From Tritrichomonas musculus (Eukaryota > Parabasalia > Tritrichomonadida > Tritrichomonadidae), in the NCBI GenBank assembly GCA_039105265.1, contig JAPFFF010000004.1:1240001-1304000 (forward strand): 64,000 nucleotides of DNA. Direction: 5' to 3'. Positions 62,091-64,000 of this stretch are shown here, piece after piece. How positions within the stretch are numbered: position 1 is the stretch's first letter; each line of letters starts with the position of its first letter. The translations under genes were made by a program, and so were the position numbers. Under the pieces are notes generated by a model. The model was not told where the DNA came from, did no database searches, and was given only the letters and a program-made list of their open reading frames with translations.

Positions 62091-63420
62091 TTGATTTTTA
62101 TTTCGATGGATTTGTTCTACCAAACATTCTTCTCTGAAGATCAAAAATGGATAATCCACCTAAGAGTTACAGAAAAAATGTGCTATAGGCAAATACAGAC
62201 TTCATGGAGACTTGCTCATTTAAATGATGAAGATGAGAAATTGACGTCCGAAGCTCTAATGACTTGCCTTAAACGATCTGCCTTATGTTACACTATCTTT
62301 CCAAGCCAGATATAGAAATTTTGAAAGAGTTTATTTCTGATAAATGCTCAAATGACGAGCCAGTTGATGCTAAAGAACTGCTCGAAGAAGCCTTAATAAT
62401 TAGGAAAGAGCACCAAGCTAAAGCCATACAGTTTCTAAACAAGATTAAATGTCCAAATATTGCCGAGTTGCTCCAATCTCAAGAATTCGAAAGACCAACA
62501 AGGTCATGGATAAACGAAATCTGGAGATGCTCGAATCGAAAATTAGCTCGGCGAGAATCGTCGATTACGACCGATACTTCGCTTGCACACCAGAGATAAT
62601 TACACTTTTTTTCTCTTCTTTAGAAAAATGCATTAGAGAAATCCCACCTCCTCTAGTATTCGGAGCTGATGAGCTCATCCTTGAACCGACGTTAAAAAAA
62701 AATTTATTGTTCCTGAAAATATATCTGAATTTATTTCAAGAGACGTGCCTAATCAAATCCCTCATATATCTGTTATGTTTTCGCATAATATTACAGGGCA
62801 AAGAATTCCACCTTTTGTAATCCTTCCAAATATTCAAAAATGTCCAAACAAAATTCAAAGGCCAATTAGTTTTGGCCAAATATGGTGCTTTTCAACACAA
62901 AGTGGATGGCAAAACCGTAATTCATTTCTATTATGGACTATTAATTTTATTAATTGGGTTTCAGCTTTTCAACCTTACACTTGATCAATCAATTCAAAAA
63001 TCAAAAGCAATTTCATTACTAGATGGCCATACATCACGCGAAAATCCTATTGCTATATATATTTTACATTTACATAATATTGATACATTGGTTTTGCATG
63101 CACACACCACTCATCTATTACAGATGTTTGATGTTGTGCTAGCAAAACCGTTTAAAAAGTTATTTAGTGAAAAATTTATCAAATTATTTTCTCAAAAAGA
63201 TTTAACAAAAGAAACAATGGCAGCAGCAATCCGTGAAACAGCTATCGATTCATTAATCAAATCCAGGAGCGAAGTATGCTCTGTTCAGAATTGTGAATCT
63301 GCCGCAGATAAAACAGGTATTTATCCATTAAATTTAGAAAAAGTCTTAAGTAACCCTTTTATTCATTCGCTAACAGATGAAGAAAAACTAACTATTCAAA
63401 ACAGAAGACGTAGAAATTAA
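62091..63420 (+). pseudogene. Frameshifted pogo/jerky-like DDE transposase
   Basis: Transposase-like sequence runs through several frames in order. The N-terminal part is in one frame up to ~62290, continues in another to ~62510 (LHYLSKPDIEILKEFISDKC...RPTRSWINE), in a third to ~62700 (FACTPEIITLFFSSLEK, PLVFGADEL with the probable first D), in the first again at ~62745-62880 (PHISVMFSHNITGQRIPPFV), and then in the third to the stop at 63420 (ISLLDGHTSRENPIAIYILH with the second D, then TLVLHAHTTHLLQMFDV). About four frameshifts separate these parts, so the copy is dead. The DGHxSR and H-x-T-H-x-L-Q-x-x-D blocks are the marks of the pogo/jerky/CENP-B class of the Tc1/mariner group. Its end repeats were not found. 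Confidence 0.75.
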
Positions 63421-63686
63421 ATATACATCTTCAAATAATATTTTTAAGGGTGTACTTGGCAATTCTGAGGAAATAATTCAATGTGCTTTCTCAAAAAAAA
63501 AAAAAAAAAAAAAAAAAAATAATTAATTATCCATCATTTTCTAAGTAAAAAGGAGCTTACTATATATGAAACATAACAATATTAATTTAAATTTGAAAAT
63601 AATTAAGAAGATATAGATTTTTCATTCAAAATAATAAAAGTATACGTTATTATAAACTTTTTGAATAAATCAAAAATTATTAAAAA
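63421..63686. repeat. Spacer with a long A run
   Basis: No gene; an A run of about 30 bases near 63491-63520 follows the transposase relic. Its length may be inexact. Confidence 0.7.
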
Positions 63687-63859
63687 ATGGAGCCAGAAAT
63701 TAATAGAATCATGATGTTGATTCTTATGAATCCTCAAATAAAGAATGATTTCATTTATTGCCTAAATCAATATGTACTTTATGGAAATAAAGGCAGCAAT
63801 TTATCAATGGAATACAAAATTAAAACAGAAATAGCTCTATATCAATTACTAGAAAAAAC
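63687..63859 (+). CDS. Truncated reading frame cut by the Myb transposon
   Basis: ATG followed by 57 codons (MEPEINRIMMLILMNPQIKN and following, then LEKTE) up to the transposon terminus at 63860. It is helical and acidic/basic mixed, with no known family. The original gene, if real, would continue beyond the insertion, outside the window. Confidence 0.4.
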
Positions 63860-64000
63860 AGAGGTGCGGACACCTACTTTACATTTTTAACGTTTATAAA
63901 AATATGTATATCTTTTTATGTATTAATAATTACTAAATAACATTTTGATATTATATTATAGTGCACTTATTTTATATATTTATTATTTAAATGTTTTAAA
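63860..64000 (+). mobile_element. Second copy of the Myb transposon (first 141 bases)
   Basis: It begins AGAGGTGCGGACACCTACTT and matches the reverse complement of 20231-20371 with three differences. Its transposase gene would therefore read rightward and start near 64.8 kb, beyond the window. The 8 bases before it are GAAAAAAC (63852-63859), the expected target-site duplication. Confidence 0.92.

Overview
The window is nuclear DNA of a unicellular eukaryote, most likely a parabasalid (trichomonad), with Tritrichomonas as the best guess. The reasons are strong AT richness, compact mostly intronless genes, TCA-type initiator motifs a few bases before start codons, one intron with the trichomonad-style signals GTATGT and ACTAACGCACAG, many Myb, tubby and coiled-coil proteins, and abundant Polinton/Maverick elements.

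Region 1 (1 to about 10.1 kb) is the right-hand part of a Polinton/Maverick. It carries a structural protein fragment, an HNH homing-type endonuclease, a protein-primed DNA polymerase B with an internal HNH-like module, several small proteins, a packaging-type ATPase and two ~19-bp tandem arrays, and ends at a terminal motif near 10.0 kb. Region 2 (10.1 to 25 kb) is a nest of DNA elements: a 37-bp minisatellite of exactly 30 regular units, a MULE transposase gene, and an 11-kb structure bounded by nearly identical 440-bp inverted repeats. Inside that structure sit a 5.45-kb transposon with 8-bp target-site duplications and a 717-bp MITE with 9-bp duplications. The 5.45-kb transposon encodes a two-Myb protein fused to a P-element/THAP9-like catalytic region. 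The end of a second copy of it begins at 63860.

Region 3 (25.8 to 58 kb) is a normal host gene block: a divergent actin-like protein, two related coiled-coil proteins (one with a spliceosomal intron), a MOK-type kinase, a SAPS-like helical-repeat protein, a Furry-like giant protein, three tandem BTB-tubby paralogs, an SLC35F6-like transporter, a GAF-GAF cyclic nucleotide phosphodiesterase, and an 889-residue orphan. A 681-bp MITE lies in the one long gap. Several of these families (MOK kinase, phosphodiesterase, tubby, Furry) are linked to signalling, cilia/flagella or cell shape elsewhere, but nothing shows that they act together.

Region 4 (58.6 to 64 kb) is a graveyard: a decayed Polinton piece, a frameshifted pogo/jerky-like transposase, and a short reading frame cut by the second copy of the Myb transposon.

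The strongest candidate for something undescribed is the Myb-fused, P-like transposon family. The next is a family of paired mini-hairpins placed in frame inside Polinton genes, with hairpins also at Polinton ends. No tRNA, rRNA or CRISPR array was recognised.
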